DNA of 64,000 nt. It comes from Luteibacter mycovicinus (lineage in GTDB: Bacteria > Pseudomonadota > Gammaproteobacteria > Xanthomonadales > Rhodanobacteraceae). The notes beneath the pieces were generated by a model. The model did no database searches. It saw nothing but the letters and a program-made list of their open reading frames with translations, and was not told the DNA's origin. This document shows, one piece after another, positions 52,876 to 62,450 of the stretch. The stretch covers positions 3,900,001-3,964,000 of the forward strand of contig NZ_JQNL01000001.1 of the NCBI RefSeq assembly GCF_000745235.1, in the 5' to 3' direction. Position 1 is the stretch's first letter, and each line of letters opens with the position of its first letter. Made by a program: the position numbers and the translations under genes.

Positions 52876-54144
52876 ATGATGGTCCGCCCGCTTGGCCTCG
52901 AAACCCCCTCATCGGCCCCCGCGGATCTCGCACAGCGCTACCTTGGCGTCCGCCATCGCACTATGGCACTGGCGGCCCGGCTGCGACCCGAAGATACCGT
53001 GATCCAGTCCATGCCGGATGCGAGCCCCACGAAGTGGCATCTCGCCCATACGACCTGGTTCTTCGAGCAGTTCATCCTGGCTCGTGACCCGGCGTATGTT
53101 TCGCCCCATCCGGAATGGCACTATCTGTTCAATTCGTACTACCAGTCGGTCGGTCCGATGCACGCGCGTCCGCGCCGCGGCATGATCACCCGGCCGGGTC
53201 TGGACGAGGTGCTGGATTATCGATCCCGCGTAGACGAGGCCATTGCCGGACGCATCCAGCGCGGTGACGACGAAGCCCTGTCGATGCTGGTCGAGCTCGG
53301 CTGCCAGCACGAGCAGCAGCATCAGGAACTGCTGCTCACCGATATCAAACATGCGTTCTCGCAGAACCCCCTGGAGCCAGCCTTCGCTCCGGATGCGCCG
53401 CGCGCGCTTTCCGTCGCGGCTCCCGCCCTGCGCTACATTCCCTTCGACGAAGGCGTCGTCAAGATCGGCTACGAGGGCGAGGGCTTCCATTTCGACAATG
53501 AGGGCCCGCGCCATCGCGCGTACCGGCAGGCCGGTTCGCTGGCGAATCGTCCTGTCACCAACGCCGAGTACCTCGCTTTCATTCAGGACGGCGGTTATCG
53601 CGACGCCATGCTGTGGCTGTCCGATGGTTGGGCGACGGTCAATGCGGAAGGCTGGCAGCATCCGTTGTACTGGGACGAGGCCTGCGAGACCGAATTCACC
53701 CTGCAGGGCCGACGCGCGATCGACCCGCACGCGCCTGTGTGTCACATCAGCTATTTCGAGGCCGATGCCTTCGCACGCTGGGCCAGCGCTCGCCTGCCGA
53801 CGGAAGTCGAGTGGGAGACGATGGCTGCCGACGTACCCGTGCGCGGAAACCTTCAGGACAGCGGGGTGTTCCAGCCACGTGCCTCGTCGTTCGAGACCGA
53901 TCTTGGACAGATGTACGGCGACGTTTGGGAATGGACCATGAGCCCTTATGTCAGTTACCCGGGCTTCCGTCCGCTGGACGGAGCGCTGGGCGAATACAAC
54001 GGAAAGTTCATGAACGGGCAGTGGATCCTTCGCGGGGGCTCCTGCGCTACGCCCGCCGATCATGTTCGCGCCTCTTACCGCAACTTTTTTCCTCCCCATG
54101 CCCGCTGGCAGTTCACGGGGATACGACTGGGAAACGATCGATGA
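52876..54144 (+). CDS. egtB: Ergothioneine biosynthesis sulfoxide synthase EgtB
   Basis: 422 aa. N-terminal DinB-like four-helix domain with the iron ligands (KWHLAHTTWFFEQF, CQHEQQHQELLLTDI as the HxxxH...E/H-type block) joined to a C-terminal formylglycine-generating-enzyme-like domain (YLAFIQDGGYRDAMLWLSDG, VCHISYFEADAFARWASARL, ILRGGSCATPADHVRASYRN). It catalyses oxygen-dependent C-S bond formation on trimethylhistidine. ATG 52876 or 52879 may start translation. It overlaps egtD by 4 nt. EgtA, EgtC and EgtE are absent nearby. Confidence 0.9.
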   Translation: MMVRPLGLETPSSAPADLAQRYLGVRHRTMALAARLRPEDTVIQSMPDASPTKWHLAHTTWFFEQFILARDPAYVSPHPEWHYLFNSYYQSVGPMHARPRRGMITRPGLDEVLDYRSRVDEAIAGRIQRGDDEALSMLVELGCQHEQQHQELLLTDIKHAFSQNPLEPAFAPDAPRALSVAAPALRYIPFDEGVVKIGYEGEGFHFDNEGPRHRAYRQAGSLANRPVTNAEYLAFIQDGGYRDAMLWLSDGWATVNAEGWQHPLYWDEACETEFTLQGRRAIDPHAPVCHISYFEADAFARWASARLPTEVEWETMAADVPVRGNLQDSGVFQPRASSFETDLGQMYGDVWEWTMSPYVSYPGFRPLDGALGEYNGKFMNGQWILRGGSCATPADHVRASYRNFFPPHARWQFTGIRLGNDR

Positions 54145-55127
54145 GCGCTCAACCGAAAGACATCCGTGTCGACGACCGCCACCCGGATGTCGAGGACACC
54201 CTCGAGACCGTACGCCGTGGCCTCGGGGCGAAGATCAAGAAGCTGCCGTCGCGCCTCTTTTACGACGAACGTGGTTCGGCTCTGTTCGAGGCGATCTGCG
54301 AACAGCCCGAGTACTACCTCACCCGCACGGAAATCGCGATCATGCGCGATCATGCGGGCGATATCGCCGATGTCATCGGGCCGGACGTGCGTCTGGTCGA
54401 GTACGGCAGCGGCAGCGGCATCAAGACGCGCATGCTGCTCGAACACCTCGAGACGCCGGTGGCTTACGTCCCGGTGGAGATCTCTCGCACCGCGCTGATG
54501 GAAAGCGTCGCCGAACTTGCGACCCGCTTCCCGAACGTGCCGATGCAGCCGGTGTGTGCCGACTTTACGCAGCCGCTTCGCCTGCCGGTCGCGTCGCGCT
54601 CGCCACGTCGCACAGTGATCTATTTTCCGGGGTCGACCATCGGCAATTTTGAGGCAAAGGACGCGGTGAAGATTCTTCGCCAGATGCGTACCGAGATGAG
54701 CGACGGCGGCGGCGTGCTGATCGGTGTCGACCTGAAGAAGGACGTCGCGGAGATCGAAGCGGCCTACAACGACGAGGCAGGCATCACGCGCGACTTCACC
54801 CTCAACATGCTGGTTCGTCTCAATCGGGAAATCGGGACCGACTTCGATGTCGACGCTTTCCGTCATCGCGCGCGCTACAACGTGCTGGCAGGTCGGATCG
54901 AGACGTCGCTGGTGAGCACGAAGCAGCAAGTGGTGCACGTGCGCGACGAGGCCTTCAGCTTCCGCGCGGACGAAGCGATGCATGTGGAATACAGCTGCAA
55001 GTATTCGCTGGACGATTTCGCGCAGATGGCGAACAAAGCCGGGCTGTCCGTGGCGCAGGTCTGGATGGACGAGGACCGCCGTTTCAGTGTGCAGTATCTG
55101 GTCCGGTCGACACCGGTGGTGGCCTGA
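54141..55127 (+). CDS. egtD: L-histidine N(alpha)-methyltransferase EgtD
   Basis: 328 aa. It trimethylates histidine to hercynine with SAM, the first step in ergothioneine synthesis. Motifs: LPSRLFYDERGSALFEAICE, SAM site VEYGSGSGIKTRMLLE, YFPGSTIGNFEAKDAV and FTLNMLVRLNREIGTDFD. The ATG overlaps the egtB stop (ATGA). Convergent with mfd, separated by a REP pair. Confidence 0.94.
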   Translation: MSAQPKDIRVDDRHPDVEDTLETVRRGLGAKIKKLPSRLFYDERGSALFEAICEQPEYYLTRTEIAIMRDHAGDIADVIGPDVRLVEYGSGSGIKTRMLLEHLETPVAYVPVEISRTALMESVAELATRFPNVPMQPVCADFTQPLRLPVASRSPRRTVIYFPGSTIGNFEAKDAVKILRQMRTEMSDGGGVLIGVDLKKDVAEIEAAYNDEAGITRDFTLNMLVRLNREIGTDFDVDAFRHRARYNVLAGRIETSLVSTKQQVVHVRDEAFSFRADEAMHVEYSCKYSLDDFAQMANKAGLSVAQVWMDEDRRFSVQYLVRSTPVVA

Positions 55128-55142
55128 AGCCAGCCGTAGCAT

Positions 55143-55232
55143 TGTAGGAGCGCGCCCCGCGCGCGAAAACGGTCGGCGTCGCCGTGTGATGGTGGCGCAC
55201 GCCGGATGTCGCGCGCGAGGCGCGCTCCTACA
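55143..55232. repeat. REP palindrome pair, GTAG-headed
   Basis: GTAGGAGCGCGCC unit at 55143-55166 and its inverted partner at 55209-55232, between the convergent ends of egtD and mfd. Unit sequence is identical to that at 33451-33474 over its 24 bp. Can form a large hairpin and probably acts as a bidirectional transcript end. Confidence 0.88.
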
Positions 55233-55254
55233 GTGGTGACGCTAGGTTGGTGGG

Positions 55255-58200
55255 TTAGCCGGGGCGCCTCGCCCCCAGGGATACCAGCAAGTCCTGCGCC
55301 GTGCGAATTCGCTCGGCCGAACCCGGCAGCTCCAGAATGACGCGCAGCTTGTCCTGCCCGTCCATCTTGAAAACCCGGGGCTGCTGCTGGATCAGCTTGA
55401 TCAGCGCCATCGGGTCGATATCCGGTTTATCGCGGAACGTGATACGTCCGCCATTGGCGCCGAAGTCCACCTTGCGGATACCCAGCGGCGTCGCCATCAG
55501 TTTCAGCTGGGCGACCGCGAACAGGCACTTGATCTGATCCGGCAGAAGGCCGAAGCGATCGATCATTTCCACCTGCAACTCGCGCAGCCCATGTTCGTCG
55601 CGCGCGCTGGCGATGCGTTTGTATAGGGTTAGTCGTGCATGGACATCCGGCAGGTAGTCCTCCGGAATCAGCGCGGGAAGATGCAGTTCGACCTCGGTCT
55701 CGTGCTCCGAGGTGAGATCGAAGTCCGGCACTTTGCCCGACTTCAGTGCACGTACGGCGCGGTCGAGCAGTTCCGTGTACAGACCGAAACCGATTTCCTG
55801 GATCTGGCCCGATTGTTCTTCGCCGAGCATCTCGCCCGCGCCGCGAATTTCGAGATCGTGCGTGGCGAGCGTGAAGCCGGCGCCGAGTTCTTCCAGCGAG
55901 GCCAGCGCTTCGAGACGCTTTTCCGCATCGGCGGTCATCGCCTTGCGGTCGGGCACGATCAGGTACGCGTAAGCGCGGTGATGCGAACGACCGACGCGTC
56001 CGCGCAGCTGGTGCAGCTGCGCGAGACCGAAGCGATCGGCGCGGTTGACCACGATGGTGTTGGCGGTCGGGATATCGATGCCGGATTCGATGATGGTCGT
56101 CGACACCAGCACGTTGAATCGCTGGCGGTGGAAGTCCGCCATGACCTGTTCGAGGTCGCGCTCCGGCATCTGCCCATGGGCGACGCGAATGCGCGCTTCA
56201 GGTACCAGTTCGCCCAGCTCGCGTGCGATGCGCTCGATGGATTCGACTTCGTTGTGCAGGAAGTAGACCTGTCCGCCACGGGCCAGCTCGCGCTGGATCG
56301 CTTCGCGGATCAGGGCGGGCTGGTACGTGGAGATCAGTGTGCGCACGGCGGTCCGGTGGGCCGGCGGCGTCGCGATGATCGACAGGTCGCGCAGCCCGCT
56401 CATCGCCATGTTGAGCGTGCGCGGGATCGGCGTGGCGGTCAGGGTCAGCAGGTCGACCTCCGCACGCAGTTTTTTCAGCTGCTCTTTCTGGCGGACGCCG
56501 AAACGCTGCTCCTCGTCGACGATGACCAGGCCCAGATCCTTGAACCGGATCTCGGGGCCAAGCAGCTTGTGGGTGCCGACGATGACATCGATCTGCCCTT
56601 CGGCGAGGCGCTCCAGCGCGCCGTCCACTTCCTTCTTCGACTTGAAGCGCGAGATGACGTCCACCCGGACCGGCCAGTCGGCGAAGCGATCGGCGAAGTT
56701 GCGGTAATGCTGCTGGGCGAGCAGGGTGGTAGGCACCAGGACGGCCACCTGTTTGCCGGCCGTCGCGGCGGCGAAAGCGGCGCGGAGTGCCACCTCGGTC
56801 TTGCCGAAGCCGACATCGCCGCAGACGACGCGATCCATTGCACGGGGTGCGGCGAGGTCGACGATCACGGAATCGATGGCGGCCTGCTGATCGGGCGTTT
56901 CCTCGAAGGGGAAGGTCGCCGCGAATTCCTCGATCATCTGCCGGTCGACGGACAGTGACTGGCCCTGACGGGCTTCGCGCTGCGCGTAGATGCCAAGCAG
57001 CTCGGCCGCCACGTCGCGGACCTTTTCGGCGGCCTTCTTGCGCGCACGTTCCCAGGCATCGCCGCCCAGGGAGTGCAGCGGCGCCAGTTCGGGCGCGGTG
57101 CCGGTGTAGCGGCTGACCAGGCCCAGCTGGGCCACGGGCACGTAGAGCTTGTCGCCCTTGGCGTACTCGATGGTCAGGAATTCGCCCGGCATATCGCCGA
57201 CATCGAGCGAAAGCAGGCCCTGATAGCGGCCCACACCGTGGTCGATATGGACGATGGGCGAGCCGATGGACAGCTCCGTCAGATCCTTGATGATGCTTTC
57301 GGGATCGCGGGCGGCACCGGCACGGCGCTTGCGATCGGTGCGCACACGCTCGCCGAACAGCTCGCGCTCGGTGAGCACGGTGAACGCGGGCCTGGTGATC
57401 GCGAAGCCTTGCTCGAGCGAGGCGACGGTGATCGCCAGCTTCTCGTCGCGGGCGAGGAAGTCTTTCCAGCCGTCGAGGATGGCCGGCTTCAGCCCCGCGC
57501 CCGCGAGCTGTTCGATCAGGGCTTCGCGGCGGCCGGCGGAATCCGCGGCGATCAGCACGCTGCCCTTGTAGCTGGCGAGGAAGTGCCGTAGCGCGGTGCC
57601 CGGCTCTTCGCCCTTGCGGTTGAGCGGCACCTCGGGTGCGGGCTGCGTGCCCAGGTCCACGGCGTGCTCGTGATCGCTGGCCACGACATCCACGCGCACC
57701 TGCTTGTTCAGGCGCTCGCGCAGTTGCTCGGGCGGCAGGTAGATCTCGGCCGGCGGAAGCACCGGACGCTCGATGTCGTGCGCGCGCTGGTCATAGCGCT
57801 CGGCGGTATGGGTCCAGAACTGCTCCGCCGACGCCAGCGCACCTTCGCCCAGGACGAACATCGCATCGCCAGCGATGTAGTCGAACAGGGTTTCGGTGGC
57901 GGGGAAGAAAAGCGGCAGGTAGTACTCGATGCCGCCCGGCGTGACGCCTTCCTTCATATCCTGGTAGAGCGGGCAGCGACGGATGTCGATCGGAAAACGT
58001 TCGCGCAGGTTGGCACGAAAGTTTTTGGCGGCGTCTTCGGTCAACGGGAATTCGCGGGCGGGGAGCAGGTCCACGCTGTCGACCTGGTGCGTGGAGCGCT
58101 GGGTTTCGGTGTCGAAGCTGCGGATCGACTCGATCTCGTCGTCGAACAGTTCGACGCGATACGGCTCGCTCGCGCCCATGGCATAGATGTCGATCAGCGC

Positions 58201-58704
58201 GCCACGCACGGCGAAGTCGCCCGGCTCGGCGACCTGCGGCACGTTGCGGTAGCCGGCGGCTTCGAGGCGACGCTGCTCGGCGCCCAGGTCCAGCTTCTGA
58301 CCCTTGCGCAGCACCAGCCCGGAACCGGTGATGTGCGTACGCGGGGCGATGCGCTGCATCAGGGTCGCCACCGGCACGACCAGCACACCGCGCCGGGTGC
58401 TGGGTAGCCGGTAGAGGGTCGCGATGCGCTGGGAAACGACTTCCGGGTGCGGGCTGAAGACGTCGTACGGCAGCGTTTCCCAGTCCGGGAAGTGCAGCAC
58501 GGGCAGTTCGCCCGCGAACACCGCCAGCTCGCTTTCGAGGTTATCGGCGCTGCGGGTGTCGCGGGTGACCACGACCAGCAGGCCTTCGTGCGCGCGCGCC
58601 GCCTCGGCGACTTCGAGCGCCCAGGCCGAGCCATGGGGCGTGGCCCAGTAGCGGCGTGTCTTGGCGGTGGTGGGCAGCGGCGGGCGGGTCAGAGCTAGAG
58701 GCAT
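55255..58704 (-). CDS. mfd: Transcription-repair coupling factor Mfd
   Basis: 1149 aa. It removes RNA polymerase stalled at lesions and recruits UvrA. UvrB-like N-terminal modules (ELPVLHFPDWETLPYDVFSP), RNA-polymerase-interaction domain (PIVHIDHGVGRYQGLLSLDV), the motor with Walker A GDVGFGKTEVALRAAF, DEEQ box VIVDEEQRFGVRQ, TRG region and a C-terminal TRCF domain are all in place. ATG 58704 is chosen over a TTG at 58731, giving E. coli length (1148 aa). Confidence 0.96.
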   Translation of the reverse strand: MPLALTRPPLPTTAKTRRYWATPHGSAWALEVAEAARAHEGLLVVVTRDTRSADNLESELAVFAGELPVLHFPDWETLPYDVFSPHPEVVSQRIATLYRLPSTRRGVLVVPVATLMQRIAPRTHITGSGLVLRKGQKLDLGAEQRRLEAAGYRNVPQVAEPGDFAVRGALIDIYAMGASEPYRVELFDDEIESIRSFDTETQRSTHQVDSVDLLPAREFPLTEDAAKNFRANLRERFPIDIRRCPLYQDMKEGVTPGGIEYYLPLFFPATETLFDYIAGDAMFVLGEGALASAEQFWTHTAERYDQRAHDIERPVLPPAEIYLPPEQLRERLNKQVRVDVVASDHEHAVDLGTQPAPEVPLNRKGEEPGTALRHFLASYKGSVLIAADSAGRREALIEQLAGAGLKPAILDGWKDFLARDEKLAITVASLEQGFAITRPAFTVLTERELFGERVRTDRKRRAGAARDPESIIKDLTELSIGSPIVHIDHGVGRYQGLLSLDVGDMPGEFLTIEYAKGDKLYVPVAQLGLVSRYTGTAPELAPLHSLGGDAWERARKKAAEKVRDVAAELLGIYAQREARQGQSLSVDRQMIEEFAATFPFEETPDQQAAIDSVIVDLAAPRAMDRVVCGDVGFGKTEVALRAAFAAATAGKQVAVLVPTTLLAQQHYRNFADRFADWPVRVDVISRFKSKKEVDGALERLAEGQIDVIVGTHKLLGPEIRFKDLGLVIVDEEQRFGVRQKEQLKKLRAEVDLLTLTATPIPRTLNMAMSGLRDLSIIATPPAHRTAVRTLISTYQPALIREAIQRELARGGQVYFLHNEVESIERIARELGELVPEARIRVAHGQMPERDLEQVMADFHRQRFNVLVSTTIIESGIDIPTANTIVVNRADRFGLAQLHQLRGRVGRSHHRAYAYLIVPDRKAMTADAEKRLEALASLEELGAGFTLATHDLEIRGAGEMLGEEQSGQIQEIGFGLYTELLDRAVRALKSGKVPDFDLTSEHETEVELHLPALIPEDYLPDVHARLTLYKRIASARDEHGLRELQVEMIDRFGLLPDQIKCLFAVAQLKLMATPLGIRKVDFGANGGRITFRDKPDIDPMALIKLIQQQPRVFKMDGQDKLRVILELPGSAERIRTAQDLLVSLGARRPG

Positions 58705-58778
58705 GAAGTCGGCTTGGTCGCTTGCGGACAAGCCGACGATTGTACTACCCCGGGGTGAAGCGGCTGGCTAGGCCAGCC

Positions 58779-59687
58779 TCAGTCCGCGATATCCGGCTCG
58801 AAGAAGCTCCACCGCACGTCCTTGAACTCCGACTTGAAGTCCGCCTCCACGATGTTGATCGCTTCGACCATGGCGCGCGCGGTCGGCGCCGCGGCCATCT
58901 TCGCCTTGATCGCCACCATCACCTCGTTGCCCATCTGCACGGTCAGCAGGTTGTAGACCGTGTCGATTTCAGGGCGGCCCTGGAGGAAAGCCATCATCTG
59001 CACACGGCGCCTCGGCTCCACGCCCTGGCCGATCAGCAGCGCCTTGACCTCGCGGGCGACCGCGACGGCTACCACGATAAGCAGCACGCCAATGGCGATC
59101 GTGCCGATAGCGTCGAATATCAGGTTGCCGGTCAGCATGGTCAGCAACACGGCGATCAGTGCCAGGCAGAGGCCGAGCAGAGCGGCCAGGTCTTCACCGA
59201 AGATCACCAGCAGCTCGCTCGCCCGCGTCTCGCGAAACCACTGCCACAGAGGCTGGTCGCCGCGCGCCTTGTTCACTTCCTGCATGCAGCCATGCATGGA
59301 AACGCCTTCGGTGATGATGGAAAACACCAGCACGCCGACGGCCAGCCATGCCCATTTGAGCGGCTCGGGATGGGTGAGCTTATGGACGCCCTCGTAAACC
59401 GAGAACATGCCGCCCACGCTGAAAAGCAGGATGGCGACGAGAAAAGACCAGAAATACAGCGCACGCCCCCAGCCCAGTGGGTACTCGGACGACGGCGGCC
59501 GCTTGGCCTGCTTCATGCCGAGCAGCAACAGGCCCTGGTTGCCGCAGTCGGCGAGCGAATGCACCGCTTCCGCGAGCATCGCACCGGATCCGGTAAAGAG
59601 GGCCGCGACGAGCTTGGCGACGAAAATGGCGAAGTTGGCGCCAAGCGCGAGAAAAATCGCGCGCTTCGAATCGGAATGTCCCGACAT
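58779..59687 (-). CDS. Cation diffusion facilitator family transporter
   Basis: 302 aa, about six membrane helices and a cytoplasmic C-terminal domain. Site motif EAVHSLADCGNQGLLLLG in the second helix has the HxxxD form common in zinc transporters; IFGEDLAALLGLCLALI in the fifth helix supplies the second pair. Likely exports Zn2+ or a similar metal by H+ exchange. Starts ATG 59687. Confidence 0.88.
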   Translation of the reverse strand: MSGHSDSKRAIFLALGANFAIFVAKLVAALFTGSGAMLAEAVHSLADCGNQGLLLLGMKQAKRPPSSEYPLGWGRALYFWSFLVAILLFSVGGMFSVYEGVHKLTHPEPLKWAWLAVGVLVFSIITEGVSMHGCMQEVNKARGDQPLWQWFRETRASELLVIFGEDLAALLGLCLALIAVLLTMLTGNLIFDAIGTIAIGVLLIVVAVAVAREVKALLIGQGVEPRRRVQMMAFLQGRPEIDTVYNLLTVQMGNEVMVAIKAKMAAAPTARAMVEAINIVEADFKSEFKDVRWSFFEPDIAD

Positions 59688-59720
59688 GTGATCCCTGTCC
59701 CGGTAAGTGATCGAAAGATC

Positions 59721-60227
59721 TTACCGTATGACGCCGACACCCACGCCGAAACTGATGTTCGGGTGGCCACCCGACATTTCCTTGGCCGTCCACACGTGCG
59801 ACTGGTTCACCGAAACCAGCGGGAAGGTGTACGACGCCTGCCCGACATTGGACGCGCGCGTGCCATTCAGGCGGCCCGCGACTGTCACCAGGCCGCCGGC
59901 CGGGTAGTCGAGGCTTTCGACGTAGCCAGGCATGGCGGCGATAAACCGGCCGTTGCCGGTGTCGTTCGCCTGCGGCCGCTGCGAACCATCGAGCGGATAG
60001 GCGAGGATCTCGATCTCGCTGTGGTCGGCAAAGTTGCTGACCCTGACGATGCGGCCACCCCAGATCACGTCCGAGTTGCCGTAGCGTTCCGGCTCGCGCG
60101 CCACCTGGGAGGGCGGCACGGCGGCGTTGTTTGCGGTGGCCTTGTAAATCGGCGCCGGCGCGCAGGCGGACAGCGCGAGGGTGAGCAGGGCGGCAGGAAC
60201 GGCTAAACGAACGATGGTCGGGCGCAT
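59721..60227 (-). CDS. slp: Slp-family outer membrane lipoprotein
   Basis: 168 aa. Start ATG 60227 gives MRPTIVRLAVPAALLTLALSACAP with lipobox LSAC (the frame upstream is rejected). The Slp fold follows: VPPSQVAREPERYGNSDVIW, GGRIVRVSNFADHSEIEILA, GRFIAAMPGYVESLDYPAGG. Slp lipoproteins are starvation-induced in E. coli; this homologue probably sits in the outer membrane. Downstream of rlmJ on the same strand. Confidence 0.88.
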   Translation of the reverse strand: MRPTIVRLAVPAALLTLALSACAPAPIYKATANNAAVPPSQVAREPERYGNSDVIWGGRIVRVSNFADHSEIEILAYPLDGSQRPQANDTGNGRFIAAMPGYVESLDYPAGGLVTVAGRLNGTRASNVGQASYTFPLVSVNQSHVWTAKEMSGGHPNISFGVGVGVIR

Positions 60228-60255
60228 GGGTCGGCTCCTGGCATGTATCGCCAAT

Positions 60256-61158
60256 TTAGCGCCGACGGACTGAACGGGGCGCGTGCGGACTGTGGGCAGG
60301 CTCTTCATCCTTGCCTTCTTCCACGAGCCAGGTCAGCCGGTATTCGGATTCGCCCGGCTTTCCCAAAAGCTTCGGCAGCAGCTTGAGCGAATCGCGGATC
60401 GTTTCATCGAGTTTCCACGGCGCATTCACGATCGCGATGCCCGTGCCGTTGAGACGTAGCGGGGAGTCGTCGGGACGCAGCAGCAGTTCGGCGACCAGGA
60501 CGCGTTTAGCGCCACACTTGGTCAGCCAGCGATGGAACGGCTGCACGTGGCTGCGCAGCTTGATCGGGTACCAGACCGCGTAGACGCCGGTCGGCCACTT
60601 TTCCAGCGCGGCCTTGAGCGTCTTCTCGATGATGCGGAACTCGGCTTCCTGAGCCTCGAACGGCGGATCGATCAGGACCAGGCCGCGCTTTTCTTTTGGC
60701 GGAACGAAGGCTTTCATCGCCTCGTAGCCATCACGCTCGTGCACATGGATGCGCTTGTCGTGGTGGAACAGCTGGCGGAGTGCGCCTGACTCGTCATTGC
60801 GTACGTCGACCATCTGCGCCGAGTCGGTCTCGCGCATCAGATGGACGGCGATCCACGGCGAGCCGGGATAGAAGCGCAGCGAGTCGCTGCCTTCGTTCAA
60901 CGCGCGGACGATCTCGAGGTACTTCCACAGCAGGGGCGGCAGGCCGGAGGCGGTCTTGAGGACGCCGAAGCCTTCGTCGGCCTCGGCGGTCTTGCGCGCC
61001 TCGTTGCCTTGCAGGTCGTATCGACCGCTGCCGGCGTGAGTGTCGATGTAGCAGAAGGGCGAGGCCTTCTGCTTCAGCGAGTCGATCAGGGCCACGAGCA
61101 CCATGTGCTTGAGGACATCGGCAAAGTTGCCGGCATGGTAGGCGTGGCGATAATTCAT
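60256..61158 (-). CDS. rlmJ: 23S rRNA (adenine-2030-N6)-methyltransferase RlmJ
   Basis: 300 aa. MNYRHAYHAGNFADVLKHMV is the invariant RlmJ N terminus; the N6-adenine motif VLIDPPFE and YIDTHAGSGRYDL (SAM) are intact. Start ATG 61158. An IS element and a split REP lie upstream of its promoter region, which is therefore only about 50 nt to the REP. It modifies A2030 of naked 23S rRNA. Confidence 0.95.
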   Translation of the reverse strand: MNYRHAYHAGNFADVLKHMVLVALIDSLKQKASPFCYIDTHAGSGRYDLQGNEARKTAEADEGFGVLKTASGLPPLLWKYLEIVRALNEGSDSLRFYPGSPWIAVHLMRETDSAQMVDVRNDESGALRQLFHHDKRIHVHERDGYEAMKAFVPPKEKRGLVLIDPPFEAQEAEFRIIEKTLKAALEKWPTGVYAVWYPIKLRSHVQPFHRWLTKCGAKRVLVAELLLRPDDSPLRLNGTGIAIVNAPWKLDETIRDSLKLLPKLLGKPGESEYRLTWLVEEGKDEEPAHSPHAPRSVRRR

Positions 61159-61194
61159 TGGGAGATTATAGCGGCCAAAAGCCGCCAATCCCCA

Positions 61195-61208
61195 TGTAGG
61201 AGCGCGCC
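61195..61208. repeat. Left half of a REP unit split by the IS3 element
   Basis: GTAGGAGCGCGCC stops exactly at the IS left end. The right half CTGCGCGCGA resumes at 62449 after the 3-bp duplication GCC. Removing the IS and one GCC restores a normal REP unit. Confidence 0.85.
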
Positions 61209-61268
61209 TGTAATGGCCGGGTTTTTCAGGACCACCAAGTAGGAGCAAAATCTCCTGCGAGGTGAATC

Positions 61269-61595
61269 ATGGCTCATAGAAAAATTCCGGCAGCGGTCAA
61301 AGCCGAGGCAATACGACTGGTGGTCGAGGTGGGATATACCCCGCCTCAAGCCGCTCAGATGATGGGTCTGGGGCCGACGGCCCTGAGGCGATGGGTGGAG
61401 GAATGGCGTGAACGGCAAGCGGCGATACCGGACGATCCGGTGGAGCAGCGGCGCCTCATCGCGCAGCTTCAGGGACAGCTGAAAGCCTCTGAAGACGCTC
61501 GTGCGGTGTTGGCACAGGAGCGTGACGTCCTAAAAAAACAGTTGCCCTCTCACCTGGCCGCCATCTTGCGAAAGCCGAGATCGTCCAAAAGGTGA
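61269..61595 (+). CDS. IS3-family transposase OrfA
   Basis: 108 aa. Helix-turn-helix for end binding (VKAEAIRLVVEVGYTPPQAA, QMMGLGPTALRRWVEEWRE) then a leucine-zipper-like helix (RRLIAQLQGQLKASEDARAV). Seven A at 61532-61538 are read A AAA AAA in this frame, a slippery site for -1 shift. GAGGTGAATC supplies the ribosome-binding site. Overlaps orfB by 4 nt. Confidence 0.9.
   Translation: MAHRKIPAAVKAEAIRLVVEVGYTPPQAAQMMGLGPTALRRWVEEWRERQAAIPDDPVEQRRLIAQLQGQLKASEDARAVLAQERDVLKKQLPSHLAAILRKPRSSKR
61532..61538 (+). promoter_or_regulatory. -1 frameshift run (A7) between orfA and orfB
   Basis: The codons AAA AAA in orfA are preceded by A, giving the X XXY YYZ form; after a one-base slip the frame continues without a stop through 61592 into orfB. 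This is the usual way IS3 elements make OrfAB. Confidence 0.82.
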
Positions 61596-62407
61596 GAGGG
61601 GATTTGTCGATACGACAGGTCTACGCGATTCTTGGCTGGCCCCGGAGCCGGCACTACGCCCCCGTCAAGGCGGCTCCCGCCATCGACGAAGGGCTTGCCC
61701 AGACCGCTCTGGCCATTCATCGGGATAGTCGCCGCAGCTATGGCGCACGCCGCCTTGCGCGCAGCCTGTGCCGGCACGGCTTTCGTGTGGGTCGCGAACG
61801 GGCGGCGACACTGATGCGCCGGCTGGACATTCGACTGAGGAAGAAGCGGTTTCATTACGCCAGACGCAACACGAAACCTGCACCGGCCGAAAATATCGTC
61901 AACCGACAGTTCGATCCGGCGCGTCCCAACCAGACCTGGGCCGGCGACATCACCTTCATCCGAACGGGCCAGGGCTTCCTCTATCTGGCCATCGTGGTCG
62001 ATCTGTACTCCCGGCGAATCGTCGGCTGGGCCACAAGCCACACGCCCGATTCACGACTGGCCATCAAGGCCAACGAACTGGCCATCGGCTTGCGCCAGCC
62101 GGCTCCCGGGTTAGTCATGCACACCGATCAGGGCGCCTCGTACACCTCCGATCGCTACACCCAACATCTGGCCCGGCACGGCATCGTTCAAAGCATGAGC
62201 CGAAAGGGGAACTGCTGGGACAACGCCGTCGTCGAACGCGTCTTCCGAAGCCTTAAACAGGAGTGGTTCGGCGAGGAAACCTTCCCGACCCGAGCTCTGG
62301 CATCACAAGACGCGATCGACTATCTGGTTCGCTATTACAACCACGAGCGCCTGCACTCCGCGCTCGACTACCGCCCGCCAGCCGAGTTTGAGAGGATGGC
62401 GGCTTAA
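61592..62407 (+). CDS. IS3-family transposase OrfB (catalytic)
   Basis: 271 aa. Integrase core with the DDE triad: Asp in TWAGDITFIRTGQG, Asp in LVMHTDQGASYTS and Glu in NAVVERVFRSLKQE with its following Lys/Arg. The -1 frame from 61538 reads open into this frame, so the active enzyme is an OrfAB fusion. A GTG start at 61592 may also give free OrfB. HTH_21-like N-terminal part (LALAIHRDSRRSYGARR style) is present. Confidence 0.92.
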   Translation: MRGDLSIRQVYAILGWPRSRHYAPVKAAPAIDEGLAQTALAIHRDSRRSYGARRLARSLCRHGFRVGRERAATLMRRLDIRLRKKRFHYARRNTKPAPAENIVNRQFDPARPNQTWAGDITFIRTGQGFLYLAIVVDLYSRRIVGWATSHTPDSRLAIKANELAIGLRQPAPGLVMHTDQGASYTSDRYTQHLARHGIVQSMSRKGNCWDNAVVERVFRSLKQEWFGEETFPTRALASQDAIDYLVRYYNHERLHSALDYRPPAEFERMAA

Positions 62408-62450
62408 CGCTCCTATGCGTGGTCCTCAAATACCCGGCCACTACAGCCCT

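Larger units (their letters stand above)
61209..62445 (+). mobile_element. IS3-family insertion sequence (1237 bp)
   Basis: Terminal inverted repeats of about 25 bp at 61209-61233 and 62421-62445, matching at 22 positions and starting TGTARTGGCCGGG. Flanked by a 3-bp direct repeat GCC (61206-61208 and 62446-62448). It contains orfA and orfB with a frameshift run of A; both frames and all catalytic residues are intact, so the element may be active. Inserted inside a REP palindrome. Confidence 0.92.
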
